A stretch of 61,472 bases of DNA. Source: Lachnospiraceae bacterium (GTDB lineage: Bacteria > Bacillota > Clostridia > Lachnospirales > Lachnospiraceae). The stretch's first letter is position 1. Every line of letters begins with the position of its first letter. Positions 47,700 through 55,764 of the stretch are shown here, in pieces. The stretch spans positions 1 to 61,472 of the forward strand of contig JAFSXC010000121.1 of NCBI GenBank assembly GCA_017450105.1, given 5' to 3'. Both the position numbers and the translations under genes were made by a program. A model generated the notes under the pieces. The model did not search any database, was not told the DNA's origin, and saw only the letters and a list, made by a program, of their open reading frames with translations.

Positions 47700-48782
47700 T
47701 TATTTTCCCACCTTCTTCAATAGCTGCTTCTCATACTGTTCCTCAAGCCGGGCATAATCATAGGTATGCTGGGAATGGATATTATAGCCTCTCCGGGGGG
47801 ATTGCGCCGCCGGCTCCTCCGCCCTGGCACCACGTCTGGAACGTTCCTGATGCTCCTGGTCAAGCCGCCGGATCTCCTCCAGATTCATGGCGTCCTTCTG
47901 TTTCCACCGGGACAAAATCCCGTCCGCATACTCAAAGCCGGGGCGGGAGATCGCAGCTATGGTCCGCCGGCAGGCTTCGAGAATAATCTCATCCGAAAAT
48001 CCGTATTCCTTCTTCCATTTTTCGACATAAGCCAGCTCCGACTCCGCCAGAGAGCGGCCTGTAATGCCGAAGGCCTTCATCACCCGGTTATAGAGGCGGC
48101 TGTGAGCCTGGGCCTCGGCGCGGGCCTCCTCCACGCTCTCGATCCCCCTCTCCTTCCAGGCGAGGGCGACCTTATCCATATAGCGAATGTTTTTATGGCC
48201 GTTCTCCGCGCAATACTCGATCAGATACTCTATCAGGTCCAGCGAAAGCGCCAAGCCATCGTACCAGTAAAGGATCGTATTCAGATCCGTTCTGGAGAGA
48301 GTCCTCCCGAACAGGCTTTCCGCAACAAACACCAGCTCCCGGAAGGCCTCCTCTCTTCCGAATCGCGTTATATCGTCCTTTGTATAGTAGGGACGCTCCT
48401 CGCGATCCTCTGCTTCCGGAAGCAGGGCCTTGTCCCTGTCCCGTTTCAGCGTCACATTATCCGCCTTCTTCTTTCTCCGGGCAGGAGCCTCCGTATCCAC
48501 CAACGTAATGCCGATAATCCGTTCCTCTTCATCCAGATCAAGGCGCAGAAGCTTAACCTTCTCCCAATACAGAAGGGCTCTTCTCACATCCTTCTCCGTA
48601 TGATCGAATTTATCCGCCATCCGCGTGATCGAAACCGTTTCCTCCCTGGAGCTCATGCAGCGCAGGAGGTACAGATAGATCTTCACGTACTCCCCGTTCG
48701 CATCCCCCATATATTCATCAATAAATACATTCGGCACCTTCGTTTCCGCTTCGGCCGAATCACTCCCCAAACGAATCCCCAT
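47700..48782 (-). CDS. DnaD-domain replication initiation protein
   Basis: A 360-aa protein with a winged-helix N-terminus (GEYVKIYLYLLRCMSSREETVSITRMADKF) and a C-terminal DnaD/DnaB-II domain ending in YIEKW-like YVEKWKKEYGFSDEIILEACRRTI. The conserved YxxxIxxW-type block is recognisable here. It should help open DNA and recruit the helicase loader encoded by the next gene. The ribosome binding site is weak (AGAGAG). A promoter and DnaA-box-like sites lie upstream. Confidence 0.88.
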   Translation of the reverse strand: MGIRLGSDSAEAETKVPNVFIDEYMGDANGEYVKIYLYLLRCMSSREETVSITRMADKFDHTEKDVRRALLYWEKVKLLRLDLDEEERIIGITLVDTEAPARRKKKADNVTLKRDRDKALLPEAEDREERPYYTKDDITRFGREEAFRELVFVAESLFGRTLSRTDLNTILYWYDGLALSLDLIEYLIEYCAENGHKNIRYMDKVALAWKERGIESVEEARAEAQAHSRLYNRVMKAFGITGRSLAESELAYVEKWKKEYGFSDEIILEACRRTIAAISRPGFEYADGILSRWKQKDAMNLEEIRRLDQEHQERSRRGARAEEPAAQSPRRGYNIHSQHTYDYARLEEQYEKQLLKKVGK

Positions 48783-48842
48783 CGCTCTCTGCTACTCTCT
48801 CATCCTCTCAAGAACTTCCCCTTCTCTTTACGGGCGAGAAGA

Positions 48843-48848
48843 AGTATA
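48843..48848 (-). promoter_or_regulatory. Probable extended -10 promoter for the dnaD-dnaI genes
   Basis: TGT then TATACT on the minus strand, about 60 nt before the dnaD-type start. The -35 region is poor, so an activator or the extended -10 alone may drive it. Confidence 0.5.
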
Positions 48849-48907
48849 ACACACTTTTTCCCTCCCGAAAAGCCCGAAAAAACGCCCATTCCGGCTCATG
48901 GGCCGCC

Positions 48908-49074
48908 TGTGGATTCTGTTGATAACGTGGATAAATTCCGGGCGAAAAATCCTCCCTTTCAAAAAAACCCCGATCCTGTTCAAAAAAACCGAAAAGTTTA
49001 GTTTTCCTTTTGCATAAAAAAAATCCACATCCTTTTTCGGCCAACGCCAAATTAAATGTGGATTTTGTGGATAA
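48908..49074. promoter_or_regulatory. Cluster of DnaA-box-like sites upstream of dnaD-dnaI
   Basis: The 293-nt murC-dnaD gap contains one perfect DnaA box (TTATCCACA, minus strand, 49066-49074), two adjoining one-mismatch boxes (TTATCAACA 48917-48925; TTATCCACG 48926-48934) and two-mismatch sites at 48908-48916, 49021-49029 and 49057-49065. A+T-rich runs lie between. It could be a DnaA-regulated promoter or a DnaA-titrating site. No dnaA or dnaN is nearby. Confidence 0.55.
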
Positions 49075-49075
49075 C

Positions 49076-50455
49076 TCATTCTTTTCCGAGCAGGTTTTCG
49101 CCCACTTTGTAGATATCTCCGGCCCCCATAGTTATCAACAGGTCATTGTTCATACATTTTTTTAACAAAAATTTTTCGATCTCATCAAACGAAGGGAAAT
49201 AGTAGCTCTCGGTTCCCCGCTCCTTAAGCATAGCCAGAAGATCCTTCGCATGGATCCCGAAGGTATTCTTTTCTCTGGCCGCATAGATATCCGACAACAC
49301 CACCAGATCCGCTTCGGAGAGAACCCGCGCGAAGTCGGCGAGGAAGGCCTTCGTTCTGGAATACGTATGAGGCTGGAAGGCAACGATCAGTCGGTTGTGC
49401 GGAATCCTCTTTGCCGCCTCCAGCGTCGCCGCGATCTCCGTGGGGTGATGTGCGTAATCGTCTACAATCGTAACCCCGCAGGTCTTTCCCTTGAGCTGAA
49501 ACCTGCGGTCTGCCCCGCCGAAGGAGGCAAGCCCTTCCTTAATAAAGGGAAGCGGCACCGAAAGCTCCTCCGAAAGAGCGATCACCGCCAGGGCATTGCT
49601 CACGTTATGTACCCCCGGTACTCCGAGCGAAAATTCGCCCATGTCCTGTTTCTTCCTATATACATGGAAGGAAGCCCTGCCTGCTTCATCGAACCGGATG
49701 TCTCCTGCGCGGTAGTCCGACTCCTCCTCAATCCCGTAGCTGATCACACGCGCCGGTATGCCGCGGACGATCTCCTCATAGGAGGGAATCCCGGCATTGA
49801 TGATCACGGCACCGTCCGCATTCGTATTCCCGGCGAAGCGGTGGAAGGAGTTCCGGACATCCGCCAGGTCCTTGAAGAAATCCAGGTGCTCCGCTTCAAC
49901 GTTTGTAATAATGGTATATTTCGGGAAAAAGGAAAGAAAGCTGTTGGTATACTCACAGGCCTCCGCCACAAAGCGTGAGGACCGGCCCACCCGGATATTT
50001 CCGCCGATCGTCGAAAGCATTCCTCCCACCGTCACCGTCGGATCCATATCCCCCGCCAGCAGCACCTCCGTGATCATGGAGGTGGTAGTGGTTTTTCCGT
50101 GCGTACCGGCCACGGCAATGGAGTCCTCATAGTGAGACATGATCTGGCCCAGAAGCTCCGCCCGGCTCAGGATGGGAAGGCCCAGCTCCTTCGCATGAAT
50201 GAATTCGGGATTATCCTCTCGAATCGCCGCTGTGTAGACACAGAGTTCCGTGTCTTCGGGTATGTTTTCGCCCGCCTGCGGAACAAATACCTTTGCTCCC
50301 TTGTCCCTGAGGCTCTGAAGAATCTCGGATTCGGATCTGTCTGAGCCGCTGACACGGAACCCCTCCTTAAGAAGAATCTCTGCGAGTCCGCTCATACTGA
50401 TACCGCCGATCCCGATAAAATGAACGGCCATTGGCCGATGAAAATCAATTTGCAT
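49076..50455 (-). CDS. murC: UDP-N-acetylmuramate--L-alanine ligase
   Basis: Adds L-Ala to UDP-MurNAc. The 459-aa Mur ligase has the N-terminal UDP-binding VHFIGIGGISMSGLAEIL, the ATP loop VAGTHGKTTTTSMI near residue 117, HPTEIAATLEAAKR and the C-terminal FQPHTYSRTK. ATG at 50453-50455. Its promoter is in the intergenic region shared with glgC. Confidence 0.97.
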   Translation of the reverse strand: MQIDFHRPMAVHFIGIGGISMSGLAEILLKEGFRVSGSDRSESEILQSLRDKGAKVFVPQAGENIPEDTELCVYTAAIREDNPEFIHAKELGLPILSRAELLGQIMSHYEDSIAVAGTHGKTTTTSMITEVLLAGDMDPTVTVGGMLSTIGGNIRVGRSSRFVAEACEYTNSFLSFFPKYTIITNVEAEHLDFFKDLADVRNSFHRFAGNTNADGAVIINAGIPSYEEIVRGIPARVISYGIEEESDYRAGDIRFDEAGRASFHVYRKKQDMGEFSLGVPGVHNVSNALAVIALSEELSVPLPFIKEGLASFGGADRRFQLKGKTCGVTIVDDYAHHPTEIAATLEAAKRIPHNRLIVAFQPHTYSRTKAFLADFARVLSEADLVVLSDIYAAREKNTFGIHAKDLLAMLKERGTESYYFPSFDEIEKFLLKKCMNNDLLITMGAGDIYKVGENLLGKE

Positions 50456-50528
50456 GGATGTCCCCGATCCCTTCTGTTTATATTTGGAAAACGCGATTCC
50501 TGCGTTCCTGTCTCTGATTCTTCTTTAT

Positions 50529-50557
50529 ATTATATGCAATACATAGGGGAAACGCAA
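50529..50557 (-). promoter_or_regulatory. Promoter for murC
   Basis: TTGCGT -35 (50552-50557), 17-nt spacer and TATAAT -10 (50529-50534) on the minus strand, about 70 nt before murC. Confidence 0.7.
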
Positions 50558-50642
50558 ATCCATGAGACTAAAATCACATTTCTTTTTTTGTGCAATATGT
50601 TAAAATTATCCGAGGGGTTCTCAAAAGAATTTCGACAAACTG

Positions 50643-50672
50643 TTGTACAAATCAAAGCCTCCATGCTATAAT
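50643..50672 (+). promoter_or_regulatory. Promoter for glgC-glgD
   Basis: TTGTAC -35 (50643-50648), 18-nt spacer ending TGC, and TATAAT -10 (50667-50672), giving a strong extended -10. The leader to glgC is about 43 nt. The rest of the 266-nt gap is A+T-rich with no further feature. Confidence 0.82.
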
Positions 50673-50721
50673 GAGGCAAAGCGCATCTGCTTTTTAAGAT
50701 TAGAGGATCAAGGAGATTACG

Positions 50722-51996
50722 ATGGGCAAAAAAGAAATGATTGCCATGCTTCTGGCGGGCGGTCAGGGCAGCCGGCTTGGCGTTCTGACAGAAGATGTGG
50801 CAAAACCAGCGGTTTCTTTTGGCGGAAAATATCGTATCATCGATTTTCCCCTCAGTAACTGCATCAATTCTGGCGTGGATACGGTCGGTGTTCTTACCCA
50901 GTATCAGCCACTCCGGCTAAACTCCCATATCGGCATCGGTATGCCCTGGGACCTGGACCGCAACAACGGCGGCGTGATGGTGCTCCCTCCCTATGAGAGT
51001 ATCGAAAATACGGACTGGTATACCGGTACCGCCAACGCGATCTACCAAAACATCCGTTACATCGAAAATTATGATCCGGATTATGTCCTGATCCTTTCCG
51101 GGGATCATATCTATAAGATGGATTATGAGTCCATGCTGGATTTCCACAAGGACAACAAATCGGACGTGACCATTGCCGTCATGCCTGTCCCCATGGAAGA
51201 GGCGAGCCGCTTCGGGATCATGATCGCCGATTCCGAGCATCGGATCAACGAATTCGAGGAAAAACCGGAGAAGCCCAGGAGCAACCTTGCCTCCATGGGT
51301 ATCTACATCTTCTCCTGGCCGGTATTGAAGGATGCTCTTCTCTCCCTGAAGAATCAGTCCGGACTGGATTTCGGAAAACACATCATTCCCTATTGCCATG
51401 ATAAGGGAATGAGGCTCTTCGCCTATGAGTTTACCGGATATTGGAAGGATGTAGGAACTCTTTCCTCTTATTGGGAAGCGAACATGGAGCTGGTGGACCT
51501 GATTCCGGAATTTAATCTTTACGAGGAATACTGGAAGGTCTATACTCAAAGCGATAATATCGAGCCCCAGTATCTCTCCGCAGATGCAGTTGTGGAACGG
51601 AGTATTATCGGCGAAGGGACGGAGGTATACGGCGAGGTTCACCATTCGGTGATCGGTACCGGCGTAACCATCGGGAAGGGAACCGTGGTCCGTGACTCCA
51701 TTATCATGAAGGATACCTGCCTGGGAGATAACGTAGACGTCAGTCATGCCATCATCGCAGAATGCTGCAAGATCGGCGATAATGTCAAGATCGGTGTCGG
51801 AGAGTTTGCTCCCAGCAAGCTGAATGAGAAGATCTACAACGCGGATCTGGCCGTGATCGGCGAACGTTCCGTTATTCCGAGTAATGTCAGCATCGGGAAA
51901 AACACAGCAATCTCCGGCGTTACGGAACCTTCCGACTATGAGGATGGGCTGCTGCCCAGCGGAGACTATATTATGAAGGAAGGAGAAGACGCATGA
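50722..51996 (+). CDS. glgC: Glucose-1-phosphate adenylyltransferase, catalytic subunit
   Basis: Makes ADP-glucose for glycogen synthesis. The 424-aa protein shows the nucleotide loop [22 protein letters not shown], the sugar-binding region FEEKP and [15 protein letters not shown], and a left-handed beta-helix C-terminus ([13 protein letters not shown] and following). The catalytic Asp in [11 protein letters not shown] is present. It overlaps glgD by 4 nt (ATGA), which fits the GlgCD heteromer of Firmicutes. Confidence 0.97.
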   Translation: MGKKEMIAMLLAGGQGSRLGVLTEDVAKPAVSFGGKYRIIDFPLSNCINSGVDTVGVLTQYQPLRLNSHIGIGMPWDLDRNNGGVMVLPPYESIENTDWYTGTANAIYQNIRYIENYDPDYVLILSGDHIYKMDYESMLDFHKDNKSDVTIAVMPVPMEEASRFGIMIADSEHRINEFEEKPEKPRSNLASMGIYIFSWPVLKDALLSLKNQSGLDFGKHIIPYCHDKGMRLFAYEFTGYWKDVGTLSSYWEANMELVDLIPEFNLYEEYWKVYTQSDNIEPQYLSADAVVERSIIGEGTEVYGEVHHSVIGTGVTIGKGTVVRDSIIMKDTCLGDNVDVSHAIIAECCKIGDNVKIGVGEFAPSKLNEKIYNADLAVIGERSVIPSNVSIGKNTAISGVTEPSDYEDGLLPSGDYIMKEGEDA

Positions 51997-53111
51997 AAGC
52001 ATTAGGAATTATTCTGGCAGGCGGAAACAACAGCAAGATGCAGGAGCTTTCAGCGAGTCGGGCCATTGCCGCCATGCCTGTCGGAGGCAACTTTCGATGC
52101 ATCGACTTTGCTCTCAGCAATATGAGCAATTCCCATGTAAAGAAGGTTGCCGTACTTACCCAATATAATTCCCGCTCCTTAAACGAGCATCTGAACTCGT
52201 CCAAGTGGTGGGATTTCGGTCGAAAGCAGGGAGGGCTCTTCCTTCTGACGCCGACAGTTACCGAAGACAATAGCTGGTGGTACCGGGGAACTGCAGATGC
52301 CATGTTCCAGAATCTGATCTGGCTGAAGCGGAGTCATGAGCCCTACGTTATCATCACAGGCGGAGACTGCATCTACAAGCTGGATTACAACCGGCTTCTG
52401 GATTTCCACATCGCCAAGAAAGCGGATATTACCGTTGTCTGCAAGGATGTGGATCCCCATGCGGATATCAGCCGTTTCGGTGTTGTCCGCATGAACGAGG
52501 ACGCGCGAATTACCGATTTTGAAGAAAAGCCTATGGTTGCCCAATCCAATACCATCTCGGCCGGCGTTTACGTCATCCGCCGCCGCCAGCTTATCGAAAT
52601 GCTGGAAAGATGTGCAGAGGAAGGCAGAAATGATTTCGTGACCGATATCTTGATCCGTTACAAGAACATGAAGCGGATCTACGGCTACAAGATTGAAGAA
52701 TACTGGGCCAACATTTCCACTGTGGAATCCTACTACAAAGCGAACATGGATTTCCTGGACAGAGATGTACGGACCTATTTCTTCAAAAAAGAGCCGAAGA
52801 TCTATTCCCGAATCGACGATCTGGCTCCCGCCAAGTACAACGACGGCTCAGATGTACATAACAGCCTCGTAGCCAGCGGCTGTATCGTAAACGGGAAGGT
52901 CGAGAATTCGCTTCTCTTCAAAAAGGTCTTCGTCGGGAAAAATTGTGTTATAAAGAATTCCATCATCTTAAACGATGTGTACATCGGGGATAATACACAT
53001 ATTGAAAACTGCATCGTTGAGAGTCGAGGCACCCTGAAGGCGAATACGTACTACAGTGGGGGCGATGGTATCAAGATTGTAGTTGAAAAAAATGAAAGGT
53101 ATGTGTTATAA
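51993..53111 (+). CDS. glgD: Glucose-1-phosphate adenylyltransferase, GlgD regulatory subunit
   Basis: A 372-aa GlgC paralogue. The N-terminal loop is changed to [22 protein letters not shown], lacking the GxGxRL pattern of the catalytic subunit, and the substrate loop reads [12 protein letters not shown]. GlgD proteins are usually non-catalytic and stimulate GlgC. Beta-helix repeats close the protein. Translation is coupled to glgC. Confidence 0.95.
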   Translation: MKALGIILAGGNNSKMQELSASRAIAAMPVGGNFRCIDFALSNMSNSHVKKVAVLTQYNSRSLNEHLNSSKWWDFGRKQGGLFLLTPTVTEDNSWWYRGTADAMFQNLIWLKRSHEPYVIITGGDCIYKLDYNRLLDFHIAKKADITVVCKDVDPHADISRFGVVRMNEDARITDFEEKPMVAQSNTISAGVYVIRRRQLIEMLERCAEEGRNDFVTDILIRYKNMKRIYGYKIEEYWANISTVESYYKANMDFLDRDVRTYFFKKEPKIYSRIDDLAPAKYNDGSDVHNSLVASGCIVNGKVENSLLFKKVFVGKNCVIKNSIILNDVYIGDNTHIENCIVESRGTLKANTYYSGGDGIKIVVEKNERYVL

Positions 53112-53147
53112 ACGCCCTTTCGCTTAAGATTTATGGAGGTTTTAGCT

Positions 53148-53426
53148 ATGCAGATTACAGATGTACGTGTAAGAAAAGTCGAAAAAGAAGGGAAAATGAA
53201 GGCAGTTGTCTCCATCACGATCGACGACGAGTTTGTGGTACATGACATCAAGGTTATTGAGGGAGATAGGGGACTGTTCATCGCCATGCCGAGTCGTAAG
53301 GCTTCCGATGGCGAATATCGGGACATTGCCCATCCCATCAATTCTGACACCCGCCAAAAGATTCAGCAGCTTATTCTGAAAAAGTACGAGGAAGCAGAAA
53401 GCGCATCCTTTGGTGAAGACGAATAA
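53148..53426 (+). CDS. spoVG: SpoVG family RNA/DNA-binding regulator
   Basis: A 92-aa protein starting [19 protein letters not shown], with [26 protein letters not shown] (read in parts) and [12 protein letters not shown], the diagnostic SpoVG pattern. SpoVG is a global regulator that binds nucleic acid and affects sporulation, envelope and virulence genes. The ATG at 53148 follows TGGAGG; it lies 36 nt after glgD, so it can be read from the glg promoter. A terminator follows. Confidence 0.96.
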   Translation: MQITDVRVRKVEKEGKMKAVVSITIDDEFVVHDIKVIEGDRGLFIAMPSRKASDGEYRDIAHPINSDTRQKIQQLILKKYEEAESASFGEDE

Positions 53427-53441
53427 AACTACATAGCAGAA

Positions 53442-53469
53442 CAGCCGCCGAAAACCGGCGGCTGTTTTT
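53442..53469 (+). terminator. Terminator after spoVG
   Basis: Perfect 9-bp CAGCCGCCG/CGGCGGCTG stem (53442-53464), 5-nt loop, then five T. It overlaps the tail of the convergent sortase gene by two bases. Confidence 0.9.
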
Positions 53470-54262
53470 ATGTGACTGTATCCTTCTCCACCATTCTGGT
53501 GACCACGATAAATCTGGACTCCTCTCCCTCATAAGCGCAGGTGGACAAAAGCACAAGCCTGCCCTCCTCCGGGAACCGGTCCTTCAGATCATACAGCTCA
53601 TCCCAGGCATCCGTGATAAAGGAATCCACTACCTCCAGGCTGTATTGGCCATTCGGAAGGTACAGCAAAAATTTCGGATGCTTCTCCAGATATTTCGGAT
53701 CCCGGAAGGACAAAAGCTCTCCGAACATCGAGCCGTCCTTCATATTATGCCCGTAGATGATCGTCATGCGGTCGCTGAAGTCCGCCGCATTGCGGTAATC
53801 CATAAACAGCGTGCCGGACGCATTCTGTTCTCCGTCCAGAAGGCAGCTCAGATACTTCTCGTTATCCCGTCCCTGGACCACCACCTCGGAAAGCTCGGCT
53901 CCCGGCAGTACCAGCCAGGCCCGCACATCTTCATTGATGCTCTTCAGCGCATCAAATTCAATCCCCATCGGAGCCTCGGTCTCTTCTTCTTCATAATCCA
54001 GGAGCTCGGCTAACAGCGTCGGGCGTTCCTCCTGTTTTTCTGTCTCCGCGTCCTCCGGATAAGGGATCTCCGCCGCGGACAGAAGCTCCGCCCGGTAACG
54101 GCTGGCGCTTTTCAGCCCCTTATGGTAATCCATGAGCTTCCATACGAAAACCAGGATCAGGACGCAGATCGCTAAATAGGAGAGCAAAAATATTTTACTG
54201 TGCTTCTGGCGGCGCTTCCAGCGCTCGCTTCTACGCTTTTGCGTATGTTTTTCTGGCTGCAT
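53468..54262 (-). CDS. Class B sortase
   Basis: A membrane-anchored transpeptidase, 264 aa. A very basic N-terminus (KHTQKRRSERWKRRQKH) precedes one transmembrane helix (about residues 23-42). The sortase core follows with the catalytic His in IIYGHNM (about residue 170), Cys in LLSTCAYE and Arg in SRFIVVTRM. Sequence layout fits SrtB. The ATG at 54260-54262 overlaps the end of the previous gene by about 30 nt and has no clear ribosome binding site, which suggests coupled translation. Confidence 0.93.
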   Translation of the reverse strand: MQPEKHTQKRRSERWKRRQKHSKIFLLSYLAICVLILVFVWKLMDYHKGLKSASRYRAELLSAAEIPYPEDAETEKQEERPTLLAELLDYEEEETEAPMGIEFDALKSINEDVRAWLVLPGAELSEVVVQGRDNEKYLSCLLDGEQNASGTLFMDYRNAADFSDRMTIIYGHNMKDGSMFGELLSFRDPKYLEKHPKFLLYLPNGQYSLEVVDSFITDAWDELYDLKDRFPEEGRLVLLSTCAYEGEESRFIVVTRMVEKDTVT

Positions 54263-54728
54263 TGCTGAAAAAGAGATGCTTGTAAATGTTGAGAAGGAAC
54301 ACATAGCTCACGACTGCAAAGACCATGAGACCGCGCAGCTTCCTGTGTCTGTTACCGACGCCGCAGATCCGCCGGACCACGCCGTCTTTATGCTCGACGG
54401 TCGGATACGGGAACAAGCCGAAGTTTCTTCCGAGGAGCGTCAGGAAGAGAAGCATGGTAAGCAAAAGAAAGGTTGCCATACCCCAAAGAGGTACGTTACT
54501 GGTGTCCGCCGTCCTTGGAGCCTTTGGTGCACCCTCGTGCTTCCCATCGGCACCTGAGGCCTCGACCTCAGTAATAGCTGTTTGAATGCCTTCCGTTTCC
54601 GTTGCCACAGGCGCTGCCCAGATATAGTCCACGCTCAAAAACACGAGCATGACGATCAGTAATGCTGCCAGGATCGCCCCTGTCTTCCAAAACTCTTTTT
54701 TATCGGTAAAACCCCCGAATTTCTTCAT
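54231..54728 (-). CDS. Small bitopic membrane protein with degenerate sorting-signal-like motif
   Basis: A 165-aa protein. Residues about 15-37 form a first hydrophobic helix (ILAALLIVMLVFLSVDYIWA). A 50-residue extracytoplasmic stretch follows, then PRTADTSNVPLWGM and a second helix (TFLLLTMLLFLTLLG). The block looks like a sortase B sorting signal (PxTGDTS followed by helix) with Gly changed to Ala. The C-terminus is a further 50 residues, basic, unlike true sorting signals. The ATG at 54726-54728 has GGAGGCGGG. It is coupled to the sortase gene downstream and may be a partner or decayed substrate. Confidence 0.65.
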   Translation of the reverse strand: MKKFGGFTDKKEFWKTGAILAALLIVMLVFLSVDYIWAAPVATETEGIQTAITEVEASGADGKHEGAPKAPRTADTSNVPLWGMATFLLLTMLLFLTLLGRNFGLFPYPTVEHKDGVVRRICGVGNRHRKLRGLMVFAVVSYVFLLNIYKHLFFSNAARKTYAKA

Positions 54729-54981
54729 CTTCCCGCCTCCACCCATGGTTTTTGTGGCCTGCAGATTGCCGTACACAAAATATAGTAGCATATAACTTTT
54801 TTTAAAATCCAGCGGAATTTCGTACTTTTCCAAGAAAATTATTCTACAATTTAAATAAGCACATATTTCCATCCACTGTTGTCCCTCCGTCAGGGTTTAG
54901 CCCGCTGTCTCTTCTTGTCGGCATAAAGGGAATATGCTAAAGTAGAAGTCAGAAAAGGACCCTCGCCGCTTCGCTTGTGAA

Positions 54982-55052
54982 GTTACTGTTCACACTTGGC
55001 GGTGCCGCAGTTTTTGACGCCGGCCGTTGCCGCAAGGGGTGTGAGTACTAAC
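54982..55052. repeat. 71-bp palindromic element sharing ends with the 41.3-kb repeat
   Basis: Left end GTTACTGTTCACAC and right end, read inward, GTTAGTACTCACAC, form imperfect inverted ends. The interior has G+C-rich self-complementary parts (CTTGGCGG, CCGCAAG). The first 12 bp match the right end of the element at 41297-41437. It lies in the 380-nt gap between the sortase pair and the 33-aa gene. The remainder of that gap holds a weak plus-strand promoter candidate (TTGTCG 54915, TAAAGT 54938) and nothing else I can name. Confidence 0.55.
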
Positions 55053-55054
55053 CC

Positions 55055-55083
55055 TTGAACCGGCAAAACGGTTATAGTACAAT
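55055..55083 (+). promoter_or_regulatory. Promoter for the 33-aa gene and hpf
   Basis: TTGAAC -35 (55055-55060), 17-nt spacer and TACAAT -10 (55078-55083). It begins 3 nt after the palindromic element. Confidence 0.7.
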
Positions 55084-55108
55084 TTGAAAAGAAGAAGGAG
55101 AATAACTC

Positions 55109-55210
55109 ATGTGGACGAAAAAGAGAAAACAGATGGTTGCCCTGATCCTGATCATCGCGCTTGTGGTCGGAATCGTGGCGCCGGTCATTATATCCATGGT
55201 TTTGAAATAA
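55109..55210 (+). CDS. 33-aa single-helix membrane peptide
   Basis: A short gene, MWTKKRKQMVALILII and onward to VISMVLK. It has a basic N-terminus and one transmembrane helix of about 20 residues. GAAGGAG lies 8 nt before the ATG, and a good promoter precedes it. It lies 25 nt ahead of hpf in the same direction. The function is unknown; a similar small peptide might accompany hpf in relatives. Confidence 0.65.
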   Translation: MWTKKRKQMVALILIIALVVGIVAPVIISMVLK

Positions 55211-55235
55211 CGGGAAGAGTAAAGGAGGACAGAGT

Positions 55236-55763
55236 ATGAGAATTACGATTACCGGAAGAAATCTGGATCTTACGGACGGCCTGAAGGAGGCGGTGGAGGA
55301 TAAGCTTTCAAAGCTGGACAAATACTTCACAAAAGAAACCGAGGCCCATGTAACCCTGTCTGTGGAGAAGGAGCGGCAGAAGATCGAGGTAACAATCCCC
55401 GTTAAGGGAAATATCATCCGTTCCGAGCAGGTCAGCAACGATATGTACGTTTCCATCGATCTGGTGGAGGAGGTCATTGAACGGCAGCTTAAAAAATACC
55501 GCAAAAAGCTGATCGAAAAGCATCAGAACGATTCCTTCTTCCGTCAGGAGTTTATCGAAAAGGATGCCGAGGATACGGAAGAGATCGAGATCAAGCGCAT
55601 GAAGAAATTCGATGTAAAGCCCATGTATCCCGAGGATGCCTGTGTCCAGATGGAGCTTCTGGGGCATAATTTCTTTGTATTCCGCAATGCGGAGACCGAT
55701 GAGGTGAATGTGGTCTATAAGAGAAAGGGCAACTCCTACGGCCTCATCGAGCCGGAGTATTGA
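55236..55763 (+). CDS. hpf: Ribosome hibernation promoting factor, long form
   Basis: Long HPF dimerises 70S ribosomes into inactive 100S particles in stationary phase. The 175-aa protein has the N-terminal RNA-binding domain (ITGRNLDLTDGLKEAVEDKLSKLDKYF) and a C-terminal dimerisation domain (FDVKPMYPEDACVQMELLGHNFFVFRN, then VVYKRKGNSYGLIEPEY, each read in parts). ATG at 55236 after AAAGGAGG. Confidence 0.96.
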   Translation: MRITITGRNLDLTDGLKEAVEDKLSKLDKYFTKETEAHVTLSVEKERQKIEVTIPVKGNIIRSEQVSNDMYVSIDLVEEVIERQLKKYRKKLIEKHQNDSFFRQEFIEKDAEDTEEIEIKRMKKFDVKPMYPEDACVQMELLGHNFFVFRNAETDEVNVVYKRKGNSYGLIEPEY

Positions 55764-55764
55764 T

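Noticed and set aside
48783-49075. Chromosome replication origin at the DnaA-box cluster
   Set aside because: dnaA, dnaN, recF and gyrB are not nearby, only one box is perfect, and transcription direction does not switch there. A regulatory role is more economical.
51993-53111. A broken glgC duplicate
   Set aside because: The altered nucleotide loop, the intact full length and the coupling to glgC match the known GlgD regulatory subunit.
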